This document shows positions 38,823-47,890 of a stretch of 64,000 nt of DNA, in pieces (positions within the stretch are counted from its first letter, which is position 1; every line of letters begins with the position of its first letter). The notes under the pieces are model-generated. The model searched no databases. It was given only the letters and a program-made list of their open reading frames with translations, and was not told where the DNA came from. Location: assembly GCF_012849375.1 (NCBI RefSeq), contig NZ_CP051684.1:4650001-4714000 (forward strand), given 5' to 3'. A program made the translations under genes and the position numbers. This DNA is from Duganella dendranthematis. GTDB taxonomy: Bacteria; Pseudomonadota; Gammaproteobacteria; Burkholderiales; Burkholderiaceae_D.

Positions 38823-40517
38823 TTAGGCCGAGATGGCGCCTTTGGCCTGATCCTCTTCCGAACGCACCAGCTGGCGATTGACGGCGCTCAGCACCGCCTT
38901 GAAGGAGGCGGTCAGGATGTTGCTGTCGGTGGCCGCGCCAAACAAGGTCGGGCCATTGGCCAGGCGCAGTTCGACATAGCACGCCGCCTTGGCGTTGGCG
39001 CCGGAGCCGATCGAGTGCTCGTGGTAGTCCATCAGTTTGATGTCCAGGCCGAGCGCATCGACGAAGGCGTCGATCGGGCCATTGCCGCCGCCTTGCAGCG
39101 CCAGTGGCGCGCCACGGTGCAGCATGGCGATATCGATCTGCACCGGCTCGTCGCTGCTGGTGTCTTCCACCATTTTGTGCGACTGGTAGGCGTACGGCGC
39201 GTTCTGCTCGAAGTACTCTTTGCTGAAGATGTTGTAGATCCCTTCGGCGGTGATTTCCAGGCCGGTCTGGTCGGCCACGGCTTGCACTGCGCGGCTGAAC
39301 TCAATCTGCAGGCGGCGCGGCAGCACCAGGCCGAAGTCCTGTTCCAGCAAGTAGGCCATGCCGCCTTTGCCGGACTGGCTGTTGACGCGGATCACGGCGT
39401 CGTAGCTGCGGCCCAGGTCTTGCGGGTCGATCGGCAGGTAAGGGATTTCCCAGATCGCGCCTTCCTGTTGTTTGGCGAAGCCCTTCTTGATCGCGTCCTG
39501 GTGCGAACCGGAGAAGGCGGTGAATACCAGGTCGCCCACATAGGGGTGACGCGGGTGCACCGGCAATTGGTTGCATTCTTCAACCACTTTGCGCACTTCG
39601 TCGATGTCGGAGAAGTCCAGGCCGGGATTGACGCCCTGCGTGTACAGGTTGAGCGCCAGCGTCACCAGGTCGACGTTGCCGGTGCGTTCGCCGTTACCAA
39701 ACAGGCAGCCCTCGACGCGGTCGGCGCCGGCCATTACCGCCAGTTCCGCCGAAGCGACGGCGGTGCCGCGGTCGTTGTGCGGGTGGACCGAGATAATCAG
39801 CGAATCGCGGCGCGCCAGCTTGCGCGACATCCATTCGATCTGGTCGGCGTAGATATTCGGCGTGCTGCATTCCACGGTGGACGGCAGGTTGATGATCAGT
39901 TTTTTGTTCGGGGTCGGCTCGAAGATGGCGCTGACGGCGTCGCAGATATGCTTGGAGAAGTCCAGTTCCGTCGTGGAGAACGACTCCGGCGTGTACTCGT
40001 AGCCCCAGTCGGTTTGCGGATGCTGCTTGGTCAGCTCCTTAACCAACTTGGCGCCGGTGGTGGCGATGTTGGTGATCTCTTCGCGCGACATGCCGAACAC
40101 CACCTTGCGGAACACTGGCGCCACCGAGTTATACAGGTGGACGATGGCGCGTTTGGCGCCGACGCAGGAGTCCACGGTGCGGCGGATCAGCTCTTCGCGC
40201 GACTGGGTCAGCACGATGATGGTGACGTCGTCCGGGATGCGGTGCTCGTCAATCAGCTTACGCACGAAATCGAAGTCGGTCTGCGAAGCCGAAGGAAAGC
40301 CCACTTCAATTTCCTTGATGCCGATCTTGATCAGCAGGTCGAAGAAGCGCAGTTTTTTCTCGATGCTCATCGGCTCGATCAGCGCCTGGTTACCGTCGCG
40401 CAGGTCGGTGCTCATCCAGATCGGCGGTTTGCTGATCACGGCGTTCGGCCAGCTGCGGTCGGACAATTGGACGGCTGGGAAAGGACGGTATTTGCTCGCT
40501 GGGTTCTGCAACATCAT
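38823..40517 (-). CDS. leuA: 2-isopropylmalate synthase (class II LeuA)
   Basis: 564 residues. LeuA condenses acetyl-CoA with 2-ketoisovalerate in the first committed step of leucine synthesis. Seen: [18 protein letters not shown] (catalytic RDGNQ), [36 protein letters not shown] (HPHND, metal His), [16 protein letters not shown] and a C-terminal leucine-sensing domain ([12 protein letters not shown]). The double Met start (40517/40514) follows AGGAG. A leucine-rich leader peptide lies 76 bases upstream. No other leu genes are adjacent. Confidence 0.96.
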   Translation of the reverse strand: MMLQNPASKYRPFPAVQLSDRSWPNAVISKPPIWMSTDLRDGNQALIEPMSIEKKLRFFDLLIKIGIKEIEVGFPSASQTDFDFVRKLIDEHRIPDDVTIIVLTQSREELIRRTVDSCVGAKRAIVHLYNSVAPVFRKVVFGMSREEITNIATTGAKLVKELTKQHPQTDWGYEYTPESFSTTELDFSKHICDAVSAIFEPTPNKKLIINLPSTVECSTPNIYADQIEWMSRKLARRDSLIISVHPHNDRGTAVASAELAVMAGADRVEGCLFGNGERTGNVDLVTLALNLYTQGVNPGLDFSDIDEVRKVVEECNQLPVHPRHPYVGDLVFTAFSGSHQDAIKKGFAKQQEGAIWEIPYLPIDPQDLGRSYDAVIRVNSQSGKGGMAYLLEQDFGLVLPRRLQIEFSRAVQAVADQTGLEITAEGIYNIFSKEYFEQNAPYAYQSHKMVEDTSSDEPVQIDIAMLHRGAPLALQGGGNGPIDAFVDALGLDIKLMDYHEHSIGSGANAKAACYVELRLANGPTLFGAATDSNILTASFKAVLSAVNRQLVRSEEDQAKGAISA

Positions 40518-40921
40518 GGTAATGCTCCTGGATCGGGAATATAGGGGACTGGCTAAACGCTGTGGCGAAGGGCTGCGGCGCGGCCACGGGATACTAGGCG
40601 CGGCAACCGATCGGTAGTTTTAGCAGTAGCGACAAGGCTGGGAGCATCGGTACAACTTTCCTGGATTTTGTGAAGACGGTGCGGCTTATGGCCGGCACGG
40701 GGTACAACTGAGACGCGGATTAAACGCGTGCTAGTAGACGCGCTGCTAGCGATAGGGCGCTGGCAGGCGATAGCAGGAAAGCGGATAGGTGCAGATGCGA
40801 GATCATTCCTTAAATGTAAGCGATCCGCGCCGCGCCCGTCAAGCGAATGTTTATTTGTTTGATTTGATTTTTTATCAATGTGGCCCTACCATCAAGGCTC
40901 TTTTCATAGAGGAGGATATCG
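40518..40921. other. 404-base intergenic region between leuA and a secreted protein gene
   Basis: Holds the leuA leader (40594-40647) and its ribosome-binding site, plus G+C-rich arms such as GTGGC/GCCAC around 40561-40587 that could form attenuator structures. I see no clear terminator with a U-run. The right end carries GAGGAGG, the ribosome-binding site of the next gene. No other gene seen. Confidence 0.6.
40594..40647 (-). CDS. leu leader peptide (attenuation-type)
   Basis: A 17-codon frame on the leuA strand reading [17 protein letters not shown]. It has six leucines, three of them CTA, a codon rare in this G+C-rich genome, clustered as CTA CTG CTA AAA CTA. AGGAAA at 40657-40662 is a proper ribosome-binding site. 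The leader start ATGCTCC is complementary over 7 bases to GGAGCAT, the leuA ribosome-binding region (40522-40528). This is the architecture of leucine-responsive ribosome stalling; the downstream switch is inferred. Confidence 0.7.
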   Translation of the reverse strand: MLPALSLLLKLPIGCRA

Positions 40922-41419
40922 ATGCGCTGGATTTCTGCTGTGGTGTGGATGTTGTTTGCCGGCGCCGCGTTTGCCGCGCCGGCAAAGCCGGTGACGACGC
41001 CGGAGGATGTGGCGGCGATTACTGCGGTGACCGAGCAGTTCCAGGCCGCGCTCAAGGCCAAGGATGTGAAGGCACTGTCGTCGCTGCTGCTGCATTCGAA
41101 TATCCTGTGGACGTCACCCGCGTCCGACAAGCAGGCGGCGAAGATGCGCGCGGAGACCGATGTCAATTTCGACGGCGTGAACGCTGGCGGCTATAGCGGC
41201 TTTGCGCAGTTCGTGAAGAACTCCAAGCTGCCGATCGAAGAGCGCTTCTACAACGTCAAGATCACCCAGGACGCCGATCTGGCCTGGGTGATGTTCGATT
41301 ACGAATTTGTCGGCGACGGCAAGGTGGAAAACTACGGCATCGAGACCTGGCAGATGGTCAAGCGCGGCGGCCAGTGGAAGATCTTCTCGGTGGTTTGGTC
41401 GACGCACTTCCCGGATTAA
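40922..41419 (+). CDS. secreted SnoaL/NTF2-like protein
   Basis: 165 residues: signal peptide ending AGAAFAAP (about 19) and an NTF2-type fold (VTEQFQAALKAKDVKALSSL, GIETWQMVKRGGQWKIFSVV). A strong Shine-Dalgarno GAGGAGG precedes ATG 40922. Exported; ligand or reaction unknown. The next gene begins 4 bases after the stop. Confidence 0.82.
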   Translation: MRWISAVVWMLFAGAAFAAPAKPVTTPEDVAAITAVTEQFQAALKAKDVKALSSLLLHSNILWTSPASDKQAAKMRAETDVNFDGVNAGGYSGFAQFVKNSKLPIEERFYNVKITQDADLAWVMFDYEFVGDGKVENYGIETWQMVKRGGQWKIFSVVWSTHFPD

Positions 41420-41423
41420 TGAG

Positions 41424-41798
41424 ATGCGCAAGGGACAAATTGCCGGTCTGGCCTTCGTCTTCATCTGGTTTTTTGTCGGCGGCATCATGCACTTCGTCGC
41501 CACCGACACGGAAGCGCGCATTGTGCCGCCGTACATTCCGTGGCCGGTGGCAGCGGTGCTGGTCAGCGGCGTGTTTGAGCTGCTGGGCGCCGCCGGCATC
41601 CTGATCGGCCGCACGCGCAGGGCGGCCGGCGTCGGCCTGTTCCTGCTCACATTGGCGGTAACGCCGGCGCATATCTACATGCTGCAGCGGCCCGAGTTGT
41701 TCCCGGTGCCGCTGTGGGCATTGTGGCTGCGGTTGCCGATCCAGGCCGCCTTGCTCTGGCTGATCGCCTGGAGCACCTGGCGGCTGCGTCCCCAATAA
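41424..41798 (+). CDS. DoxX-like small membrane protein
   Basis: 124 residues with four TM helices (GLAFVFIWFFVGGIMHF, VAAVLVSGVFELLGAAGILI, GVGLFLLTLAVTPAHIYM, LRLPIQAALLWLIAW). The pattern GGIMHF, then FELLGAAGIL, is typical of DoxX/DUF4870-like membrane proteins. ATG 41424 lies just past the previous stop, so co-transcription is likely. Convergent with selD, one base apart. Confidence 0.8.
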   Translation: MRKGQIAGLAFVFIWFFVGGIMHFVATDTEARIVPPYIPWPVAAVLVSGVFELLGAAGILIGRTRRAAGVGLFLLTLAVTPAHIYMLQRPELFPVPLWALWLRLPIQAALLWLIAWSTWRLRPQ

Positions 41799-41799
41799 A

Positions 41800-42846
41800 T
41801 CAGCTGACGATCACGCCCGCTTTGCCTGCGGTCATGCGGCCGATGACGGCGGCCTCGCCGAACCCCTGGTCGCGGAACAGGGCCAGCACTTCCTCCGCGC
41901 TGCCGGCGTCGCACGACACCAGCAGGCCGCCCGAGGTTTGCGGGTCGGTCAGCAGCGAGTGCTGCGCCGGCGTGATGGTTTCGGCAAGCTGGACGTCCTT
42001 GCCATAGGCTTCCCAGTTGCGGCCCGAGGCGCCGGTGAAGTAGCCGTCCTGCGCCAGTTGCTCGACGCCAGGCAGCAGCGGGATGGCGGTCATGTCCAGA
42101 TGCGCTTCCAGCTTGGCGCCGCGCGCCAGTTCCAGCAGGTGGCCCAGCAGGCCGAAGCCGGTGACGTCGGTCATCGCGTGCACGCCGGCCAGTTCGGACA
42201 AGGCCTTGCCGGGTTTATTCAGTTTGGTGGTGTTGGCGATCATGGCTTGGTAACCTTCGTCATCCAGCTTGCCTTTTTTGAGCGCGGCCGACAGCACGCC
42301 GACGCCCAGCGGTTTGCCCAGCACCAGCACGTCGCCGGCCTTGGCGTCGGCATTGCGCTTCACTTTCGACGGATGGATCAGGCCCATGACCACCAGGCCG
42401 TAGATCGGCTCGACCGAATCGATGGTGTGGCCGCCGGCGATGGGAATGCCGGCTTCCGCGCAGATCGATTCGCCGCCCTTGATGATCTTGCCGATGGTCT
42501 CCACCGGCAGTTTGTTGATCGGCATGCCCACCAGTGCCAGCGCCATGATCGGCGTGCCGCCCATCGCATACACGTCGGAGATGGCGTTGGTGGCGGCGAT
42601 GCGGCCAAAGTCGTACGGGTCGTCGACGATCGGCATGAAGAAGTCGGTGGTGGCGATCAGCGCCTGCTCCTCATTGAGCTTGTAGACTGCCGCATCGTCG
42701 GCCGTTTCGATCCCGACCAGCAGTTCCTTCGGCACCGGGAAGCCATTGGAGTTCTTCAGGATCTCGGACAGCACGCCGGGCGCGATTTTGCAGCCGCAGC
42801 CGCCGCCGTGGGAGAAAGAAGTCAGTTTGATTGCGTCGTTGCTCAT
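41800..42846 (-). CDS. selD: selenide, water dikinase (selenophosphate synthase), SelD/SenC
   Basis: 348 residues. Makes selenophosphate from selenide and ATP. The N-terminal active loop GGGCGCKIAPG contains the catalytic Cys and Lys; ATP-binding features include LIATTDFFMPIVDDPYDFG, AATNAISDVYAMGG, AGGHTIDSVEPIYGLV, VTGFGLLGHLLE and LLTDPQTSGGLLVSC. It sits 16 bases downstream of senB on the same strand, so here it fits the SenC role of feeding selenoneine synthesis; it may also serve tRNA selenouridine or selenocysteine, whose genes are not in the window. Confidence 0.95.
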   Translation of the reverse strand: MSNDAIKLTSFSHGGGCGCKIAPGVLSEILKNSNGFPVPKELLVGIETADDAAVYKLNEEQALIATTDFFMPIVDDPYDFGRIAATNAISDVYAMGGTPIMALALVGMPINKLPVETIGKIIKGGESICAEAGIPIAGGHTIDSVEPIYGLVVMGLIHPSKVKRNADAKAGDVLVLGKPLGVGVLSAALKKGKLDDEGYQAMIANTTKLNKPGKALSELAGVHAMTDVTGFGLLGHLLELARGAKLEAHLDMTAIPLLPGVEQLAQDGYFTGASGRNWEAYGKDVQLAETITPAQHSLLTDPQTSGGLLVSCDAGSAEEVLALFRDQGFGEAAVIGRMTAGKAGVIVS

Positions 42847-42862
42847 GGTGTGAATTCCCTGG

Positions 42863-43855
42863 TTAAGTCCTATGCAGCAGATTATCCACTAACTCCAGCA
42901 AAGCCGCTTGCTCCACGGCCGGCGCGAACAGCGGCGCGCGGGCGTCGCATTGCGCGCTCAGTGTGGCGTGGAAGCGTTCGTCCTCTATCACGCGGTCAAT
43001 CAGGTGCGCCAGCGCGGCGGCGTCGCCGCACGGGAAGTAGCCCTGGTAGTCCTCGCCCAGCATGCCGCGGTTGCCACCGATGTCGCTGGCCAGCACCGGC
43101 ACGCCGGCGCAAACCGATTCGATGATGACGTTGGCGCCGCCTTCCATGGTGGAGGTCAGCGCCGTGGCGCGGCTGCGCTTGAGGCGCTGGCGGGTGGCGG
43201 CATGCGGCATGGCGCCCAGCCACTGGTAGCGCGGCTGGGTGGCGGCGGTCGCCTGTGCGGCCTGCGCCAGCACAGCGTCCAGCGCGCCGCCGATATGGAC
43301 CAGGCGCGCCGACGGTGCGCGCACCAGCGCGGCGGCGCGCATGAAGGTGAGCGGATCTTTTTCAGGCCGCAGGTGACCGATCATGCAAATGTCGGCATGC
43401 CGGCGAGCGGAAGAACGCATGGGCCGCAGCGTGGCGGCGGACTGGTAGATCACGCTGGTCTTGGCGCGCAGCGGCGGCGGCAGGGCGTTGACGCCGTCCG
43501 TCTGCAACACCACCAGCGCAGTGGCCTGCTGCAAAGAGCGCTGGGCGCTGGCGTCGCTGTGGATATCGCGATACAGGTCGGTGCCGGTCAGCAGCAGGAT
43601 CGCCGGCCGGCCGGGATGGGTGCGGTGCCAGGCGTCGAGCGACGCCGCCGTGCGTCGAGCGTGCAGCGCGATCAGCAGGTCGGGCGGCGCGGCGGCGCCG
43701 GCTTGTTGTGCAGTGGTGCGGACGGGCCAATCGCCCGATATCGTCACGCGGTGGCGCGCGCGCAGGTATCGCGCCCAGCGGCTGGCGCTCTGCCAGTTGC
43801 CGTTGTTGGCGTCGGCGGCGGCCGGGCTGACGATCCAGATATGCGTTTTGGTCAC
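42863..43855 (-). CDS. senB: selenosugar synthase SenB (GT-B glycosyltransferase)
   Basis: 330 residues. SenB joins selenophosphate to a UDP-N-acetylhexosamine to give a selenosugar. The protein is a small GT-B enzyme: IWIVSPAAADANNGNWQSAS, RWARYL at the N-terminus, CMIGHLRPEKDPLTFMRAA, YQWLGAMPHAATRQRLKRSR, TSTMEGGANVIIESVCAGVP and VLASDIGGNRGMLG. The start is GTG 43855. The assignment rests on the match to SenB-type enzymes and on its position between selD and the divergent senA. A generic family 1 glycosyltransferase is the alternative. Confidence 0.88.
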   Translation of the reverse strand: MTKTHIWIVSPAAADANNGNWQSASRWARYLRARHRVTISGDWPVRTTAQQAGAAAPPDLLIALHARRTAASLDAWHRTHPGRPAILLLTGTDLYRDIHSDASAQRSLQQATALVVLQTDGVNALPPPLRAKTSVIYQSAATLRPMRSSARRHADICMIGHLRPEKDPLTFMRAAALVRAPSARLVHIGGALDAVLAQAAQATAATQPRYQWLGAMPHAATRQRLKRSRATALTSTMEGGANVIIESVCAGVPVLASDIGGNRGMLGEDYQGYFPCGDAAALAHLIDRVIEDERFHATLSAQCDARAPLFAPAVEQAALLELVDNLLHRT

Positions 43856-43889
43856 TGGTGTTTTGCTTGAAAGTGATTACAATCGGCGC

Positions 43890-45083
43890 ATGACCTCTAC
43901 ATTCAGGAATGCCACATCGCAGCAGTTGGCCGAAGCTCTCCAGCATGCCCGGGATTATACGCTGTCGCTGTTCGATTGTTTTGCCGTCGCCGGGATGGAC
44001 GCGTCGGCGCGCGTGCCGCAACTGCGCATCATCAATCCACCGTTGTGGGAATTGGGCCATATCGCCTGGTTTGCCGAATGGTTCATCCTGCGCGAAGCGG
44101 CGTCCAGTCATCCGGCCGATGCCAACGGCAATTGCCTGCTGACCAAGGGCGACGACTGGTTCGACTCGGCGCGCGTGCCGCACCGCAGCCGCTGGACGCT
44201 GGACTTGCCCAGCACCGGCGGCGTCAAGACCTATTGTCACGAGGTGCTGGACCGGGTGCTGGACAAGCTGACGCGCGAACCGAACACCGACCAAGCGCTC
44301 TATCCTTATCGCCTGGCGCTGGCGCACGAGGACATGCACGGCGAAGCCTTCCTGTACACCTTGCAGACCCTGGGCCTGCCGGCGCCGGTGCGCACCGCAG
44401 CCGAAGCGCAACCGATGTTTGCGCCGTCCGAAATCGGCTTTCCCGGCGGGACCATCGAACTTGGGAGCCAGGAGGGCGATGGCTTCGTGTTCGATAACGA
44501 GCGCCAGGCGCACCGGTTCCATGTGGCGCCGTTTCGCATGGATAGCACACTGGTCAGCAACGCCCAGTATGCAGATTTCGTCACCGATGGCGGTTACGAC
44601 CAGCGCCAGTTCTGGAGCGACGCCGGCGCCGCCTGGCTGATGCGGCAGGAGCGTTCGGCGCCGCGATACTGGCAGCGCGACGGCGCGCAATGGCGCACCA
44701 TGCGCTTCGGCAGGCTGTGCACGCTGTCCGGCGCGGAACCGGTGCGGCACATCAGCCTGTTCGAGGCGCAGGCTTATTGCGCCTGGGCCGGTCGCCGCTT
44801 GCCGACCGAGGCGGAATGGGAGTATGCGGCCTTGTCGGGCCATCCCGCGTTTCGCTGGGGGCAGCTGTGGGAATGGACAGCGTCGCCGTTCGAGCCGTAT
44901 CCGGACTTCCAGCCTGACCGGTACCTGGAATATTCCGAGCCTTGGTTCCACACGCATCAAGTGCTGCGCGGCGCGTCGTTCGCCACGCCGTCGCGTTTTG
45001 GTTCGGCCAAATTCCGGAATTTCTATGCCCCGGAACGCGACGATCTCTTTGCAGGTTTCCGCACCTGCGCCTGGCCGGGATAG
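43890..45083 (+). CDS. senA: selenoneine synthase SenA (EgtB-like non-haem iron enzyme)
   Basis: 397 residues. SenA couples a selenosugar to hercynine on the way to selenoneine. N-terminal DinB-like domain: YTLSLFDCFAVAG, NPPLWELGHIAWFAEWF (first iron His), then LALAHEDMHGEAFLYTLQTL (HxxxH pair). C-terminal FGE-like domain: HISLFEAQAYCAWAGRRLPT, EAEWEYAAL, LWEWTASPFEPYPDF, VLRGASFATPSRF. It is clearly distinct from the EgtB at 33 kb. Only 34 bases separate it from the divergent senB, so the promoters must be compact or lie inside the genes; TACAAT (43878-43883) is a possible -10. Confidence 0.9.
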   Translation: MTSTFRNATSQQLAEALQHARDYTLSLFDCFAVAGMDASARVPQLRIINPPLWELGHIAWFAEWFILREAASSHPADANGNCLLTKGDDWFDSARVPHRSRWTLDLPSTGGVKTYCHEVLDRVLDKLTREPNTDQALYPYRLALAHEDMHGEAFLYTLQTLGLPAPVRTAAEAQPMFAPSEIGFPGGTIELGSQEGDGFVFDNERQAHRFHVAPFRMDSTLVSNAQYADFVTDGGYDQRQFWSDAGAAWLMRQERSAPRYWQRDGAQWRTMRFGRLCTLSGAEPVRHISLFEAQAYCAWAGRRLPTEAEWEYAALSGHPAFRWGQLWEWTASPFEPYPDFQPDRYLEYSEPWFHTHQVLRGASFATPSRFGSAKFRNFYAPERDDLFAGFRTCAWPG

Positions 45084-45142
45084 TTTCTCATTTGGCCGAT
45101 GCTCTGCTATGCTTTTTGATTTTCCAGCCAAAGGCGCCGTCC

Positions 45143-46420
<1,278 letters not shown>

Positions 46421-46431
46421 GGTCATCGCGC

Positions 46432-46470
46432 CTGGCCTGCCAGGGCATGACACTGGCTTGCCAGGCCATG
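46432..46470. repeat. two tandem copies of an 18-base dyad
   Basis: CTGGCCTGCCAGGGCATG (46432-46449) and CTGGCTTGCCAGGCCATG (46453-46470) are repeated with a 21-base period, two helical turns. Each contains a perfect CTGGC-2-GCCAG palindrome. They lie in the 94-base gap upstream of the next lipoprotein gene and look like a paired operator. Confidence 0.55.
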
Positions 46471-46514
46471 CGGGCAGCGTAGGGAGAAGTTGTTTTTCTT
46501 TTTATACTGGCCGC

Positions 46515-47753
46515 ATGCGTGTTTTTCTCCTTCTTGTTGTGGCGTTGCTGAGCGCCTGCGGTGGTGGTGGCGGTTCCTCCAGCGGCACCGTCACCGCGGG
46601 CAGTTCGGTGGCCTCTCCCTCCATCTCCGTCTCCGATCCCATTACCGTTGCTGCGCTGCCGGCCATGGCCGATGCGCTGGTGGTGGGCGACCATATTGTG
46701 GTGCGCTCGCGCTCCGATTCCTTCGTCACTGTCAACGGCAAGCCTGTGTATGCGGCCACGCGACTGAGCGTGGTGGATAGCCAGGGCAAGCTGCTGTCCT
46801 CTATTGATTACGGTTTTACGCTGGCCGCCGGCTACACCGGCGAGTGGCAGATGATGCTATCGCCGGATGGTTTCGTCATGGTGCAGGCCAGCGCCGGCAC
46901 GCGGCTACTGCACTTCGATGCACAGGCGCGGTTGATCGGCACTGCCAGCGACCTTTATCCCGCAGGCGATTACGCGCCGGCCGAAAACGGCGGTGCGGCC
47001 GACGGCAACGGCTTCTGGCTGGCCACCACCTTCTCGCTGCTGCCGGTCACCGACAAGACGCAGTATCTGCTCAAGTTGTGCAAGTTCGATTTCAATGGCA
47101 AGCAGCTTACGCCGCCGTTCACGCTGTCCACTTCATCCCTGCATCCGCGCGTGGCGGCGGCCGGCGGCACAGTGCTGGCGGGCTGGATGGAAGGCGGCGG
47201 CGCGATGCTGGGCATGTGGCCCAACGGCGCCGGCGCACCGACCGTACGCTCCCTTGGCACTGGCGGCGCGCAGCCATATCCGCTTGCGCTCAATGGCGCC
47301 GGCAAGATGGGTGTGCTGTGGAACGGCAAAGCCACGACCACCGCTGCCGGCGGTGTAATGGGTGTGGCTCTCGACACCAGCGGCGCGCCGGTGCTGCCCA
47401 CCGGTCGCACCGACCTGACGCTAGAGACGCTGTCCGCCAACTGGGCCGGCAATGTGCGCGTGGCGGATATCGATGCGCATGCCTTCAGCGGTGGTGTCGC
47501 CATCGCCGGCAGCGTGGTCGGCTCTTTCAAAGCCGGCGACCCGGTTGGCGACGTGCTGGTGCTCGCCGATTATGCCGTCAACGCGGCGCCGTTGTCGGCG
47601 CAAGCGCCGTTGATGCTGCGATTTACCCTGCCCGGCGGCGCGGCGCTAGGACCGTCGCCCGTGTTCCGCCAGATGCTGTTCGCCGACCACGCGTTGCTAC
47701 TGGCCGGTGATGAAGCCGGTTTGAAGGCTTTCTACACTAAGCGTATCCCTTAG
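46515..47753 (+). CDS. hypothetical lipoprotein, beta-propeller-like
   Basis: 412 residues from ATG 46515, which begins MRVFLLLVVALLSAC with lipobox LSAC and a Gly/Ser-rich linker. Repeating segments such as LSVVDSQGKLLSSIDYGF, LLHFDAQARLIGTASD and VLAGWMEGGGAMLGMW suggest a propeller. The longer frame from 46458 lies in the promoter region. TATACT (46503-46508) just ahead may be a -10. No function assigned. Confidence 0.8.
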   Translation: MRVFLLLVVALLSACGGGGGSSSGTVTAGSSVASPSISVSDPITVAALPAMADALVVGDHIVVRSRSDSFVTVNGKPVYAATRLSVVDSQGKLLSSIDYGFTLAAGYTGEWQMMLSPDGFVMVQASAGTRLLHFDAQARLIGTASDLYPAGDYAPAENGGAADGNGFWLATTFSLLPVTDKTQYLLKLCKFDFNGKQLTPPFTLSTSSLHPRVAAAGGTVLAGWMEGGGAMLGMWPNGAGAPTVRSLGTGGAQPYPLALNGAGKMGVLWNGKATTTAAGGVMGVALDTSGAPVLPTGRTDLTLETLSANWAGNVRVADIDAHAFSGGVAIAGSVVGSFKAGDPVGDVLVLADYAVNAAPLSAQAPLMLRFTLPGGAALGPSPVFRQMLFADHALLLAGDEAGLKAFYTKRIP

Positions 47754-47837
47754 TCGCCTCTCTAAAGTGAGGAAAATGTAGCAGAATTACCTATTTGTCA
47801 TAGACAAATCCATACTTTAATGGATAATTGCTCACCT

Positions 47838-47862
47838 AACGGCGCCACCGCGCCGTTTTTTT
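47838..47862 (+). terminator. intrinsic terminator
   Basis: AACGGCGC-CACC-GCGCCGTT is a perfect 8-bp stem with a 4-base loop, followed by five further T. It ends transcription after the lipoprotein gene. It lies only 28 bases before the MCP start; TAGACA (47801-47806) and GATAAT (47823-47828), 16 bases apart, would place an MCP promoter just ahead of the hairpin. Confidence 0.8.
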
Positions 47863-47890
47863 GCGTTCGTCCTTTACAAATAGGAAGTTG

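Noticed and set aside
43890..45083. OvoA (ovothiol synthase) instead of SenA
   Set aside because: OvoA carries an extra C-terminal methyltransferase domain; this protein ends after the FGE domain and sits next to senB and selD.
47754..47890. c-di-GMP riboswitch upstream of the MCP
   Set aside because: The conserved GEMM core sequences are absent; only a terminator and a palindrome are seen.
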